64,000 bases of DNA from Halobacteriovorax sp. DA5 (GTDB lineage: Bacteria; Bdellovibrionota; Bacteriovoracia; Bacteriovoracales; Bacteriovoracaceae), in NCBI RefSeq assembly GCF_002903145.1, contig NZ_PPDJ01000007.1, forward strand, positions 186,001 to 250,000, in the 5' to 3' direction. Positions 8,279 to 18,338 of this stretch are shown piece after piece (the stretch's first letter is position 1; every line of letters starts with the position of its first letter). The translations under genes were made by a program, and so were the position numbers. Under the pieces are notes generated by a model, which saw nothing but the letters and a program-made list of their open reading frames with translations, had not been told where the DNA came from and did no database searches.

Positions 8279-9151
8279 ATGATTGATTACCATGCACTCA
8301 GGGCCTTACAGGCCGTCATCGAATATCAAAGTTTTGAACTTGCTTCTAAGGCCATAGGTATTTCCCAGTCTGCAGTAACTCAAAGAATACAAAACTTTGA
8401 GTCCTTTCTTGGGACAAAATTATTAATTAGAAAGACACCCTACCGTGCAACTGAAAAAGGAAAGTCGTACCTGAATCTTTTGCGAAAAGTAACAAGCCTA
8501 GAAAATGAAATTCTAGAAGATGATGATATCAAAAAAGCAAAGCCTACTTTAAAGATTGCCATGAACCGAGATAGCCTCGACTTGTTTTTTCTCGATGTCC
8601 TTACTGATACAAAAGTATCTCAAGTTTTGACATTACAAATTATAGCTGACGACCAAGACAATACTTTAAAATATTTAAAAAGCGGTCAAGTTGATATGTG
8701 TATAAGTTCTGAGAAGAAGCCTCTTCCTAACCACACCTCGACTCATCTAGGAGATATGGTCTACTCGCTAGTTTGTTCTAAGAAGTTTTATAAGGAATAT
8801 TTCAATGAAGGTGTGAATAAAAAAACTCTCTCAGAGGCTCCTCTTGTCGTCTTTGATAAATATGACAAGGCCCAACACACTTATTTGAAAGAAAATTTTA
8901 AAGTCGATAAGCTTACTAAAATCAATCTTATGCCATCAGTCCAAAGTTTTAAAAAAGCAATCCTAGGAGGGTACGGCTATGGACTCCTTCCCTTCATTGA
9001 TATGGAAAAAGAGATGAAGAAGAGAAAATTCGTTCAATTAAATCCATCTAAGAATTTTAGTGTTTCACTCTTTCTGCACCAATGGGAATATCAAAGAGAA
9101 CACATTAAGCTCTTTAATGAGAAACTAATCAAGGCCGCACAAAAATTATAG
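8279..9151 (+). CDS. LysR-family regulator, ArgP/LysG type
   Basis: 290 residues. The N-terminal winged helix-turn-helix reads ALQAVIEYQSFELASKAIGISQSAVTQRIQNFESFLG, very close to ArgP/LysG where the recognition helix is SQSAVSQRI; a periplasmic-binding-protein-like effector domain follows. ArgP/LysG proteins respond to lysine and arginine and activate lysE/argO exporters. Here the divergent neighbour is just such an exporter, which supports this role. The ATG at 8279 is preceded by a weak GAGAG purine stretch. The C-terminal part is shorter in conserved features, so the ligand is inferred from context. Confidence 0.92.
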   Translation: MIDYHALRALQAVIEYQSFELASKAIGISQSAVTQRIQNFESFLGTKLLIRKTPYRATEKGKSYLNLLRKVTSLENEILEDDDIKKAKPTLKIAMNRDSLDLFFLDVLTDTKVSQVLTLQIIADDQDNTLKYLKSGQVDMCISSEKKPLPNHTSTHLGDMVYSLVCSKKFYKEYFNEGVNKKTLSEAPLVVFDKYDKAQHTYLKENFKVDKLTKINLMPSVQSFKKAILGGYGYGLLPFIDMEKEMKKRKFVQLNPSKNFSVSLFLHQWEYQREHIKLFNEKLIKAAQKL

Positions 9152-9155
9152 AAAA

Positions 9156-12100
9156 TTAATTACAAGGTTCTCCGAAGATATCACCTGTACCAGGCGAGCC
9201 TCCTTGGTCACATGTTAAAACAAGAAAAGCATTTGAAGACGTCCACATATCAGTACTACTTGCTACACTTGTAAGATCCCACCCTGTCGCATCAACGGCC
9301 AAGACATCCGCATATCTAAACATCCAAGTCATCGATGTTACACTTGATGTATTAAGTCCTGCCATATTAATTGATGAAACTCCATTAGCGAAATAGAACA
9401 TCCCTACGAAGCTAGTTGCACTTGAAGTATTAAAATGCGTTAGATCAATAACTGATAAAATAGTATCTCTAAACATATAAGCAAAATTTGTCACAGATGA
9501 AGTGTCAAATGTTGAAATATCAAGACTTGTTAAAGAGTCCATACCAGAAAACATATACGTCATTGTTGTAACGAGAGAAGTATCAAAACTTGTCAAATCA
9601 AGAGTTGCTAAAGAAGAGGTGCCATCAAACATCCTCTCCATTCTCGTCACACTATTAGTTTCGAAGCCTGTAAGATTTAAAGAAGTTAATGCAGTCATAT
9701 TTGAAAAAGTAGCCGTCATATTCGTAACATTCGATGTATCAAGCATACTTAGGTCTAAAGTTGTAATAGTACTCATCCCACTAAACATTCGATCCATATT
9801 TTCAACAATGGCAGTATCAAAGTGGGCCACACTTAAACTTGGTAAAGAATTAAGATTGCTAAATAGATACTGCATATACCTAACCTTAGAAGTATTAAAG
9901 CTTGAAATATTTAGCGAAGTTAAACTAATGCCCGATGAAAACATATAAGACATATCAGTAACATTGGCAGTATTGAAACTTGAAAGATCTAATGTTGTTA
10001 GTGTATCAAGACCAGAGAACATACTCTTCATTGTCGTAACTTTTGTCGTGTCAAAATTAGAAACATTAAGACTAGATAAAAGAGTATTACTTGCAAACAT
10101 TCTCTCCATCGTAGTGACATTTGCAGTATTAAATGAAGAGAGATTCATTGAAAGCATATTAGTGTTCCAGTAAAACATATCTCTCATATTAGTAACTTTA
10201 CTCGTATCAAAACTTGATAAGTCTAATGTTGTGAGAGAATCCACATGGAAGAACATCCCCTCCATATTCGTTACATTTCCTGTATTAAAATTTGATAGGT
10301 TTAAAGTCGTTAAACTTTGAACATACTTAAACATCTCCTTCATATTCGTCACACTTGCAGTGTTAAAATTTGAGATATTAAGAGACGTAAGATTTCTCAT
10401 GTCTTTAAACATCGCAGTCATATAAAGAGCACTAGAAGTATCAAAGTGAGACAGATCAAGAGAAGTCAGATTAGTAACTCCCTGAAACATACTAATGAAA
10501 CTTAAAACATTACTTGTATCGAAATTAGAAATATTTAAACTAGTCAGACTCCCCATATTAGAAAAAACCTGTGTCATCGAATCAACATTTGAAGTATTAA
10601 ATCCAGATAAATCAAGTGTTGTCAAAGCTGTCGCCCCATTAAACATATAGGACATTGTTACAACACTACTTGTATCAAGCCCGGTCATATCAACTGAAGT
10701 TAAAGACGTATTATTCATAAAAGTATATTCAAGCGACGTAATACCAGTTGACGCCGTACCTGCAACAAAAGTCGTAAGTTGATTACAATTGTAAAATGCT
10801 CGAGATAAACTTACCCAACCAACTTCTCCAAGAGATTCGACTGAAATTAATTGATGTTGATTAGTATAAGCACCATTGAGAAAATCCATTCCCTCAAATG
10901 TACCAACAATCTTCACTTGATAGTCACCAGCACTTGCATAAGTATGGGCCTTATTTGCATCAGTATCTGATGTAATTGTCTGAACAGGTGTTCCGTCACC
11001 CCAATCAACTGTAAAATTATAATTATAAGTTGCTACAAGTGGTAAAGTGACAACTTCATTCACAGCCGTCGTTCTCCAAGTCGTCTTAAACGGATTAATT
11101 TGTTTACCAGATAATGAAACAGTAGGTGTTGTATATGTTCCATCTGAAACAGTTAGACTACCTGTGTATGTTGTTGCGGCCGTTTCAACACCACGAACAC
11201 TGATTGTACAACTTGCTCCTGCTCCTAAAGAGATTCCCGTACAATTATCAACAACGACTTCAAAATTACTTGTGTCTCCAGTAATAACTGGAGATTGAAT
11301 TGTACCTGTTGAAATCGTTCCATTATTCGTCACAGTTAAAATAGACTCATCTCCAATTTCTCCGGGTTCAATATCAAGACTACTTAAAACCTCTGGAGAA
11401 ATGTCAAATTGCTCAACCGTCTGATAATTAAATATTTCATAAACGGTCGAGTTTCCATCTGTAAGAGCAAGTGTAACAACGCTCGTATCTTTAACACCAG
11501 CATTTGGAGTTAGCGTAACTGTACAGTTAGGGGCCGTTCCACCAATAACAATATTTGCATTACTAAGTAGAGCAGTATTACTAGAACTTCCAGTTACTGA
11601 ACCAGAACAAGTTATCGTCGAATCAGCATCACCAATAGTAAATGGAATCGGAGTTGTTGCTGTACTAATTAACGAATTTTGATCGGCAACTGAAGAAATA
11701 ACAGGAGGGATATCACATGGATGTCCTGCAGTAAGTCGAATATTATCTAAGGCCATATCTGAGGTATAGGTACTACCTGTCACTCCTCTAAAGCGAACCA
11801 TTGTAGTTGTTGAACCGGGGAAAGATTCACATAAGTTAATACTTTCAGAGAACCATGAATTTCCTTGATCTCCAGATTGGCCCCAAAGAATGCTTGGCTC
11901 CCATGTACTTCCACCATCAAGAGAATACTCTAAATTTAACTCTCCCATCGCGGCACCATACATATGCCAATCAAATTCAATCACATACTTATCAGTAACC
12001 GTATTGAAAACCGGACTTTCTATCACATGAGTATTATTATAATTACTCGATGACTCAATGAAAGCATAATAAGTACCATCTGTTGGAGAACTAGGACCAG

Positions 12101-15100
12101 TTCCAGAGCTTGGAGTAGTATCAGGATCGACAGACCAATTTCCATCATCAGTTGCAGATTGAGACCACGTCGTAACCCCTGTCGAAGCAAATGTTTCATT
12201 ATAAGAAGGCCCTGGAAGGTCGGCTACAACGATTGCAAATATTTCGTTATCCGTTAAACTACCGTCTGTTGCCGTAATCATAAACTCATACTCACCATCT
12301 TGGGTTAAGTCAGGAGTCCAGTCCATAACACCTGTCGAGATATTAAAGCTGACTCCTGTTAAGCTCGTACAGCTTGAGCCTGAAACACTACCATCAATAT
12401 TGATATCGTATGTACATGAATAAGTTAGCGCCTGACCATCGAGATCAAGATCGTCTCCCCCATCTGATGCATTAACAGTTGTGATAGGAGTATTTTCAAT
12501 TGCACTATTTTGATCAGCGATTGCATCAAGAACAGGAGGAGCATTTACATTATTAACTGTTACACTAAAGATTTCATCATCACTTAAGCTTCCATCACTA
12601 GCGACAATTTTAAATTCATAATTACCAGATTGAGTATAATCAGGTGTCCAATCCATTACCCCGGTCGTCGCGGAGAATGAAACCCCTGACAACGATGTAC
12701 AAGAAGTAGCACTTGCAACAGCACCATCAACAACTGTGTCATATGTACATGAATATGAAATAGAATCTAAATCAGCATCTAAATCATCTCCCCCATCTGC
12801 AGCATTCACACTCGACATCGCAGAGTTTTCAGAAACAACGATATCTGCGATAGAATCTAGTACAGGAGCACGATTTGTATTTGTAACCGTAACGCTAAAA
12901 ATCTCAGAGTCACTTAAACTTCCATCTGATCCAGTTATTTGAAACTCATATGAACCAGACTGATCATAATTAGGAGTCCAATTTAAAACTCCTGTCGTAC
13001 CATTAAAGCTAGCTCCAGTAAGAGACGCACAATTTGCACCACTGACACTACCATTTACGACAGTATCATAGATACATGTATAAGAGATCGCATCATTGTC
13101 ATTATCTAAGTCGTCTCCACCATCACCGGCATTAATTGGAGTCATCACAGAGTTTTCCGCGACAGATTGATTTGAAATACTATCTAGGACTGGAGGCTGG
13201 TTGACATTATTAACAGTGACGACAAATATTTCATTATCACTTAAGCTTCCATCACTACCATTAACTTGAAACTCATAGCTTCCGGCTTGACTATAATTTG
13301 GCGTCCAATCAAGCTCCCCTGTTGAGGTATTAAATGTAACACCTGATAGAGTCGAACAATTGGCACCTGCGACACTTCCATCAACAGTAGTATCGAAAGT
13401 ACATGAATAAGTAATTGTATCTAAATCAATATCTAAATCATCAGCACCGTCAGCTGCATTAATCGTAGTTAAAGCTGAATTCTCATTTACTGATGCATCG
13501 GAAATACTATCTAATACAGGGGCACGATTGACATTATTTACAGTGATTGAAAATATCTCATCATCACTTAGGCTTCCATCACTCCCAACAATCTTAAACT
13601 CATAAGTTCCTGCCTGAGAGAAATTAGGAGTCCAATTTAGAACCCCTGTTGCGATTACAAAAGATGCTCCTGGAAGTAGAGAACAATCAGTTCCACTCGT
13701 CACTGCCCCATCAATGACAGAATCGTATTCACAGTTATAAGTAATGGTATCTAGATCAACATCTAAGTCGTCTGCTCCATCAGCAGCATTGATAGTTGAT
13801 AGCGAAGAATTTTCTGCAACTGTTTGATCACCAATTGGATCTAAGACTGGTGCACGATTAGTATTTGTTACGTTAATAACAAATATTTCGTCATCATCTA
13901 ACGTACCATCACTACCTATAATTCTAAATTCATAATTTCCAGATTGATCATAATCAGGAGTCCAATCGAGCTCACCTGTTGCGGTATTTAAACTGACTCC
14001 CGTTAGTGTCGTACAATTTGAACCTATTGATACCACCCCATCAATAACGGTGTCATATAAACACGAATATGTTATGGCCTCAAAATCACCATCTAAATCG
14101 TCACCTGAATCATTTGCATTAACAGTTGTTATTGAAGCATTCTCAGCAATACTAAAGTCAGAAATAGCATCAAGGACAGGAGCTTGATTAACATTATTGA
14201 CTGTAATGACAAAAATCTCATCATCACTTAAACTTGCGTCGCTACCATTGATTCTAAACTCATATAATCCACTCTGAGTAAAATCAGTCGTCCAATCAAG
14301 CTCTCCTGTTGTCGTATTAAATGATACTCCTGAAAGACTTAGACAACTAGTTGAACCAACACTACCATCAACTGTTGTATCATAAAAGCAAGTGTATGAA
14401 ATTGTATCTAAATCAATATCACTATCATCGCCTCCATCACCTGCATCAACTGTAGTTATGGCAGAGTTTTCAGTGACACTAAAATCGGCAATAGCATCAA
14501 GCACAGGAGCACGATTAGTATTTGTAACAGTAACCACAAAGATTTCATCATCACTTAAGCTGCCATCACCTCCCGTGATCTTAAATTCGTAAGTTCCTTC
14601 TTGATCAAAATCAGGAGTCCAATCTAATTCACCATTAACAGAATTAAACGATACTCCTGTTAACGTTGAACAGTCAGCTCCAATAACACTTCCATCAATT
14701 GTAGTATCAAATGAACACGAATAAGAAATCGTATTTAAATCAAAATCGAGATCGTCCCCACCATCTCCCGCATCAACAGTTGTGATAGCATTATTTTCAC
14801 TTACGATAATGTCTGAAATAGCATCTAATACTGGAGCAACATTTACATCATTTACAACAATCGAAAAGATTTCATCGTCACTAAGGCCACCATCTGCTCC
14901 CGTAATCTTAAATTCATAATCACCTGATTGAGAGTAACTTGGTGTCCAGTCAAACTCTCCAGAGTTAATATCAAACGAAATCCCTGTTAATGTTGAACAG
15001 TCAGCTCCAGTAACACTCCCATCAATTGTAGTATCAAATGAACAAGAATAAGTAATTGTTTCGAGATCAATATCAAAATCATCACCACCATCACCAGCAT

Positions 15101-16721
15101 TAACTGTTGCTATGGCACTATTTTCAGCAACTATGATATTTGAGATAGGATCCAATACTGGTGCACGATTCACATTGTTAACAGTGACTGTAAATATCTC
15201 TTCATCACTAAGACTTCCATCACTCGCAATGATCTTAAATTCATAACCACCGGCCTGGATAAAACTAGGCGTCCAGTTAACAATTCCAGTCGCTGGATCG
15301 AGATTAAACCCAGAAAGTGTTGAACAACTTGTCCCTGAAACACTTCCATCCACAACAGTATCAAATTCACACGAATAAGTGATGGCCTCAAGATCAATAT
15401 CAAGATCATCCCCACCATCAGCTACGTCAATAGTTGTCATTGCCGAATTTTCATTTACAGTTAGGTTTGCAATACTATCAATGACAGGTGCACGATTATT
15501 ATTGGCAACATTTATAACGAAAATCTCATCATCTACAAGGTTTCCATCTGAGGCGACAACCATAAACTCGTAACTTCCACTTTGAAAGTAATTTGGCGTC
15601 CAATCGATAACACCAGAAGAAGGATTTAATGAAACTCCGGCTATCGTAGTACAATCAATTCCCGAATTCACATTTCCGTCAGCAATCATGTCATAAGTAC
15701 ATGTATAAGTAAGAGGCTCACCTCCACTATCAAAATCGTCTCCACCATCACCGGCATCAATAGTTGCAATTGGACTTCCTTCCGCAATTGGCCCTTGATC
15801 AGCAATAACATCAACAACAGGAGGAACAAAGCCTGAAAGCGTACCACTTACTGTGGCAATATCAGAACTCTCCTTAGAGTCACTTGTATACATTGAAACA
15901 CTATAACTTCCATTATTTGAGGCAACAGGCCTTATATCGAAAGTACATGTATCATTAGGAGCTAAGACAACTCCCTCACAATTATCATTGATAACTTCAA
16001 TATGCTCAGCATCCGCACCAACGATAACTGGTGCCATCAGCGCAGCACTCTTAACAGTTCCTGAATTTTTTAACGTTAGCGTTTCACTAGGTCCAGGAGA
16101 AGCTCCTCCTGAAATATTTAAGTTACTAATAGAGTTCGTTGAAAGAGTTAGATTCACTCTTCCGATAAAAGTATTTGAGCTTCCAGAAGAATTACTTGAA
16201 CTTTCTTCACTATTGTCTGCTACAGAATCTTCAGAAGGATTGAAGACACTTGTCACTTTAATCCCAAGTTCTTTCTCTTCTTTATTTTTATTACTTGGAG
16301 CAAAACTTGGCGAATCAAAATCTTGCGGCGGAGTTTCAAAAAAACGTTCATCCAATGAAGAGACTTTTTTTACAGGATCACTACTTAATGCAGAACTATA
16401 GCCGCCCTGCTTTTGTCCAATCGAATAGTATCCGATATTTTCCTCTTCGTTATACTGCTCGGCCACTAATGTACTGGCCACATTACGATCTTGCTCTTTC
16501 TTGAATTCATCCTGTGAAGATTGAGAGATATCCTTGAATGGATAGCTTTGATTTTTTTGCTCGTTCTTTAAGGAAAGCTTTGAGTTATTTGTTACTTCTT
16601 GATTAACTTCTTCTTTAGATTTTACAGATTGATTTTCGTTGAATGAAAATGAGAAATAATAAACTAAGAAAATAGCCGATGCGATAAATGAGAATTTGAA
16701 TAATCTTGAATTATTCCTCAA
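9156..16721 (-). CDS. Giant surface protein: 11 cadherin-like repeats, MAM-like region, PKD and BspA-type LRR repeats
   Basis: 2521 residues. Order: a signal/anchor segment (about 12-27); a low-complexity charged and Ser-rich linker to about 190; a choice-of-anchor-type Ig domain (about 190-298); eleven near-identical cadherin-like repeats of about 109 residues (about 301-1505), each with a GDGGDDxD calcium-site-like acidic motif, two cysteines, W-T-P and YEFKI..SDGSLSDDEIF; a MAM-like jelly-roll region (about 1510-1680); an Ig-like and second anchor-type domain; a PKD-like segment (VDWGDGTPV); then about 19 repeats of 25-26 residues (about 1990-2490) of the DUF285/BspA leucine-rich type, with consensus TSNVTNMxxMFxxxxxLTTLDLSSFD. 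No sortase motif or autotransporter barrel is seen. It is probably an adhesin; BspA-type repeats bind host surfaces in other bacteria. How it is exported and anchored is unclear. Confidence 0.9.
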   Translation of the reverse strand: MRNNSRLFKFSFIASAIFLVYYFSFSFNENQSVKSKEEVNQEVTNNSKLSLKNEQKNQSYPFKDISQSSQDEFKKEQDRNVASTLVAEQYNEEENIGYYSIGQKQGGYSSALSSDPVKKVSSLDERFFETPPQDFDSPSFAPSNKNKEEKELGIKVTSVFNPSEDSVADNSEESSSNSSGSSNTFIGRVNLTLSTNSISNLNISGGASPGPSETLTLKNSGTVKSAALMAPVIVGADAEHIEVINDNCEGVVLAPNDTCTFDIRPVASNNGSYSVSMYTSDSKESSDIATVSGTLSGFVPPVVDVIADQGPIAEGSPIATIDAGDGGDDFDSGGEPLTYTCTYDMIADGNVNSGIDCTTIAGVSLNPSSGVIDWTPNYFQSGSYEFMVVASDGNLVDDEIFVINVANNNRAPVIDSIANLTVNENSAMTTIDVADGGDDLDIDLEAITYSCEFDTVVDGSVSGTSCSTLSGFNLDPATGIVNWTPSFIQAGGYEFKIIASDGSLSDEEIFTVTVNNVNRAPVLDPISNIIVAENSAIATVNAGDGGDDFDIDLETITYSCSFDTTIDGSVTGADCSTLTGISFDINSGEFDWTPSYSQSGDYEFKITGADGGLSDDEIFSIVVNDVNVAPVLDAISDIIVSENNAITTVDAGDGGDDLDFDLNTISYSCSFDTTIDGSVIGADCSTLTGVSFNSVNGELDWTPDFDQEGTYEFKITGGDGSLSDDEIFVVTVTNTNRAPVLDAIADFSVTENSAITTVDAGDGGDDSDIDLDTISYTCFYDTTVDGSVGSTSCLSLSGVSFNTTTGELDWTTDFTQSGLYEFRINGSDASLSDDEIFVITVNNVNQAPVLDAISDFSIAENASITTVNANDSGDDLDGDFEAITYSCLYDTVIDGVVSIGSNCTTLTGVSLNTATGELDWTPDYDQSGNYEFRIIGSDGTLDDDEIFVINVTNTNRAPVLDPIGDQTVAENSSLSTINAADGADDLDVDLDTITYNCEYDSVIDGAVTSGTDCSLLPGASFVIATGVLNWTPNFSQAGTYEFKIVGSDGSLSDDEIFSITVNNVNRAPVLDSISDASVNENSALTTINAADGADDLDIDLDTITYSCTFDTTVDGSVAGANCSTLSGVTFNTSTGELDWTPNYSQAGSYEFQVNGSDGSLSDNEIFVVTVNNVNQPPVLDSISNQSVAENSVMTPINAGDGGDDLDNDNDAISYTCIYDTVVNGSVSGANCASLTGASFNGTTGVLNWTPNYDQSGSYEFQITGSDGSLSDSEIFSVTVTNTNRAPVLDSIADIVVSENSAMSSVNAADGGDDLDADLDSISYSCTYDTVVDGAVASATSCTSLSGVSFSATTGVMDWTPDYTQSGNYEFKIVASDGSLSDDEIFSVTVNNVNAPPVLDAIADQNSAIENTPITTVNASDGGDDLDLDGQALTYSCTYDINIDGSVSGSSCTSLTGVSFNISTGVMDWTPDLTQDGEYEFMITATDGSLTDNEIFAIVVADLPGPSYNETFASTGVTTWSQSATDDGNWSVDPDTTPSSGTGPSSPTDGTYYAFIESSSNYNNTHVIESPVFNTVTDKYVIEFDWHMYGAAMGELNLEYSLDGGSTWEPSILWGQSGDQGNSWFSESINLCESFPGSTTTMVRFRGVTGSTYTSDMALDNIRLTAGHPCDIPPVISSVADQNSLISTATTPIPFTIGDADSTITCSGSVTGSSSNTALLSNANIVIGGTAPNCTVTLTPNAGVKDTSVVTLALTDGNSTVYEIFNYQTVEQFDISPEVLSSLDIEPGEIGDESILTVTNNGTISTGTIQSPVITGDTSNFEVVVDNCTGISLGAGASCTISVRGVETAATTYTGSLTVSDGTYTTPTVSLSGKQINPFKTTWRTTAVNEVVTLPLVATYNYNFTVDWGDGTPVQTITSDTDANKAHTYASAGDYQVKIVGTFEGMDFLNGAYTNQHQLISVESLGEVGWVSLSRAFYNCNQLTTFVAGTASTGITSLEYTFMNNTSLTSVDMTGLDTSSVVTMSYMFNGATALTTLDLSGFNTSNVDSMTQVFSNMGSLTSLNISNFDTSNVLSFISMFQGVTNLTSLDLSHFDTSSALYMTAMFKDMRNLTSLNISNFNTASVTNMKEMFKYVQSLTTLNLSNFNTGNVTNMEGMFFHVDSLTTLDLSSFDTSKVTNMRDMFYWNTNMLSMNLSSFNTANVTTMERMFASNTLLSSLNVSNFDTTKVTTMKSMFSGLDTLTTLDLSSFNTANVTDMSYMFSSGISLTSLNISSFNTSKVRYMQYLFSNLNSLPSLSVAHFDTAIVENMDRMFSGMSTITTLDLSMLDTSNVTNMTATFSNMTALTSLNLTGFETNSVTRMERMFDGTSSLATLDLTSFDTSLVTTMTYMFSGMDSLTSLDISTFDTSSVTNFAYMFRDTILSVIDLTHFNTSSATSFVGMFYFANGVSSINMAGLNTSSVTSMTWMFRYADVLAVDATGWDLTSVASSTDMWTSSNAFLVLTCDQGGSPGTGDIFGEPCN
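9240..10745 (-). repeat. About 19 tandem 75-78-bp coding repeats (DUF285/BspA LRR)
   Basis: The C-terminal quarter of the giant gene consists of units of 25-26 codons with consensus T-S-x-V-T-x-M-x-x-M-F and L-T-x-L-D-L-S-x-F-D. The last units are degenerate and end in a Cys-containing tail. This is the BspA/Mycoplasma-lipoprotein type of leucine-rich repeat, common in surface proteins. Confidence 0.88.
12200..15821 (-). repeat. Eleven tandem ~330-bp coding repeats (cadherin-like domains)
   Basis: Within the giant gene, eleven in-frame units of about 109 codons follow each other, encoding PVLDxIxD...ENSAITTVNAGDGGDDLDxDL...SYSC.YDTTVDGSV..., C-S-x-L-x-G-V-x-F, LDWTP and SDGSLSDDEIFVVTV.N. 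Units agree strongly at protein level but less at DNA level, implying older duplication with maintained selection. The first and last units are most divergent, as usual in expanding tandem arrays. Confidence 0.9.
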
Positions 16722-17035
16722 TTTAAAGATCCCCCACCTACTGCACTAAATTTTCTATGCTAAAGAAAATTTAATGTGCACTACAAAAATAATAACTTAA
16801 GGCTAAAAATCAAACTAATTTTGTAGCTAAGTAATTAAAATCATTCGCTCTCTTTAAAAAAAGCGCGCCTAAAATTTAGGCCAAGTGCAATGATGAAAAC
16901 CCCTAAATTAATCAACATCTACCAACTCACCCTAAGGCAAATTAATTAAATAACTTATCGGTAGTCTCTATAGAATTATGAACAAATTCTCTTTGCTTTG
17001 ATAAATTTTTTTAAAATGAGCCTAACTATCTGAAA
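16722..17035. other. 314-bp non-coding AT-rich stretch
   Basis: No convincing gene. It should hold the promoter and leader of the giant surface-protein gene (reading left) and the 3' end of the ABC1 kinase transcript. A hairpin followed on the minus strand by seven T residues lies at 16856-16881. A 19-codon ATG ORF on the plus strand near 16.9 kb has no supporting evidence. Confidence 0.6.
16856..16881 (-). terminator. Rho-independent terminator after the ABC1 kinase gene
   Basis: On the minus strand, GCCTAAA-T-TTTAGGC (perfect 7-bp stem) is followed by GCGC and then TTTTTTT. It lies about 155 bases beyond the kinase stop and before the giant gene, so it would separate their transcripts. Confidence 0.65.
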
Positions 17036-18307
17036 CTAAAGAAGACACTCATCAAGCAGGGCACGTACATCAAATTGAGCACCTAGTTTGTGAAGAACAA
17101 AGAAAACACCACCTATCTTTCGATCTAGAAAAACGGTATGTCTTGAAGGATTTCCTACGGCGACCTCCTTCATTAGCTGAGGGGCCATTTCCATAACCTT
17201 ATCTGCAACGTTGGAGCGACCCCAATCATAGACCCCACCCTGAAAAGGTGCAGCTATAATTTTGGCATACTCCCAGAAGAAGTCTTCATTTGTTTTTTTA
17301 TTCTTAGATAGGTATTCCATCTCATAGAGGTTTGAGAAGAATAACTCGCGATCAAGATTAGCGCAGGCGATGATTAGAGTTTGATAGCCCTTCAAGAAAT
17401 TGTCTGGTGGAGTTTTTGAAGCACCAAAATCAATTAAACCCCAGCGGTTATTTGGTAATAAAATATAATTACCCATATGAACATCTGTCTGAACTTTTTT
17501 AAACTGGAAAAGCTCTAAGAACATAAGTCTCATGAAATCTCTACCAAGCTCGTTTCGATCTTCTTGAGATAGATTTAATTGGTCAAGATCTCTTAGGCTA
17601 TGGCCATCAAGATATTCCATCGTTAAAACCTGCTCATTACTAAAATCCTCTAAGACTTCAGGTATTTTGTATTGCGGGTATTCACTTAATAATTTTCGAA
17701 ACTCATTTATAGACTTAGCCTCTGCTTGATAATCAGTTTCAAGAAAGAGCATCTCTTCAATTTCACTATAGATTTCTTTTAAGTCTACTTCTTTTGGTAT
17801 GACATTGAGTAACTTCATTAAGATTTTTAGGGCCTTCACATCATTCTTGATTGCCTTTCTGACACCCTTGTACTGAATCTTCATGGCGTAATCAACACCG
17901 TTATAGTGAGCAAGATGAACTTGGCCAAGACTTGCAGCCGCGATTGGTTTCTCTTCTATCTCAAGTTGTTCTAAAAAACTTTTAGGAACTTGATCTTTAA
18001 TTTGTTCCCACTCTAGATAGTAAGACTGACTCTCTAACTGCTTTAATACTTTTTGCGCTTCAGGCGGTAGAAACGCACTTGCATAAGTCGATAGTAATTG
18101 ACCAGCTTTCATGAGAGAGCCCTTCATCACACCGAGCTCATTTACAATGAGTTCCACGTGAGGACCAATACCACCACTCAATTTATTTTTTAAATCTTCA
18201 TTACGTTTAGACCAAACGTCTTTTCCCATTTTTAAAGCGAGTTTTGCAACCCCTACTTGTCTTGAGATGAACTTATTTTTTATTTTATTTATTTTCTTCA
18301 TTAGCAT
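17036..18307 (-). CDS. ABC1/AarF (UbiB)-family protein kinase-like protein
   Basis: About 420 residues of the ABC1 atypical-kinase family. Hallmarks: the QLLSTYASAFLPPEAQKVL region, the Ala-rich loop with KxGQ-like AAASLGQVHLA followed by the ATP-site lysine in YAMKIQYKG, the catalytic TDVHMGNYIL, and the metal-binding LIDFGAS. Family members support ubiquinone synthesis or lipid homeostasis by ATPase activity. The start is one of two ATGs near 18307 or 18301 (MLMKKINKIKNKF); an upstream ATG at 18355 would overlap the divergent SDR gene. No long C-terminal membrane helices as in E. coli UbiB are evident, so it is closer to soluble AarF-type members. Confidence 0.9.
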   Translation of the reverse strand: MLMKKINKIKNKFISRQVGVAKLALKMGKDVWSKRNEDLKNKLSGGIGPHVELIVNELGVMKGSLMKAGQLLSTYASAFLPPEAQKVLKQLESQSYYLEWEQIKDQVPKSFLEQLEIEEKPIAAASLGQVHLAHYNGVDYAMKIQYKGVRKAIKNDVKALKILMKLLNVIPKEVDLKEIYSEIEEMLFLETDYQAEAKSINEFRKLLSEYPQYKIPEVLEDFSNEQVLTMEYLDGHSLRDLDQLNLSQEDRNELGRDFMRLMFLELFQFKKVQTDVHMGNYILLPNNRWGLIDFGASKTPPDNFLKGYQTLIIACANLDRELFFSNLYEMEYLSKNKKTNEDFFWEYAKIIAAPFQGGVYDWGRSNVADKVMEMAPQLMKEVAVGNPSRHTVFLDRKIGGVFFVLHKLGAQFDVRALLDECLL

Positions 18308-18338
18308 TCTTATTCTAACATTAACTAAAGGAGAATGG

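Noticed and set aside
9502..16504. Several plus-strand ORFs of 60-150 codons inside the giant surface-protein gene
   Set aside because: They run opposite a coherent repeat protein with family-typical motifs; the periodic codon pattern of the repeats creates open antisense frames.
16880..16960. A 19-codon plus-strand ORF near 16.9 kb
   Set aside because: No ribosome-binding site, no hydrophobic or charged pattern, and it is inside an AT-rich non-coding stretch.
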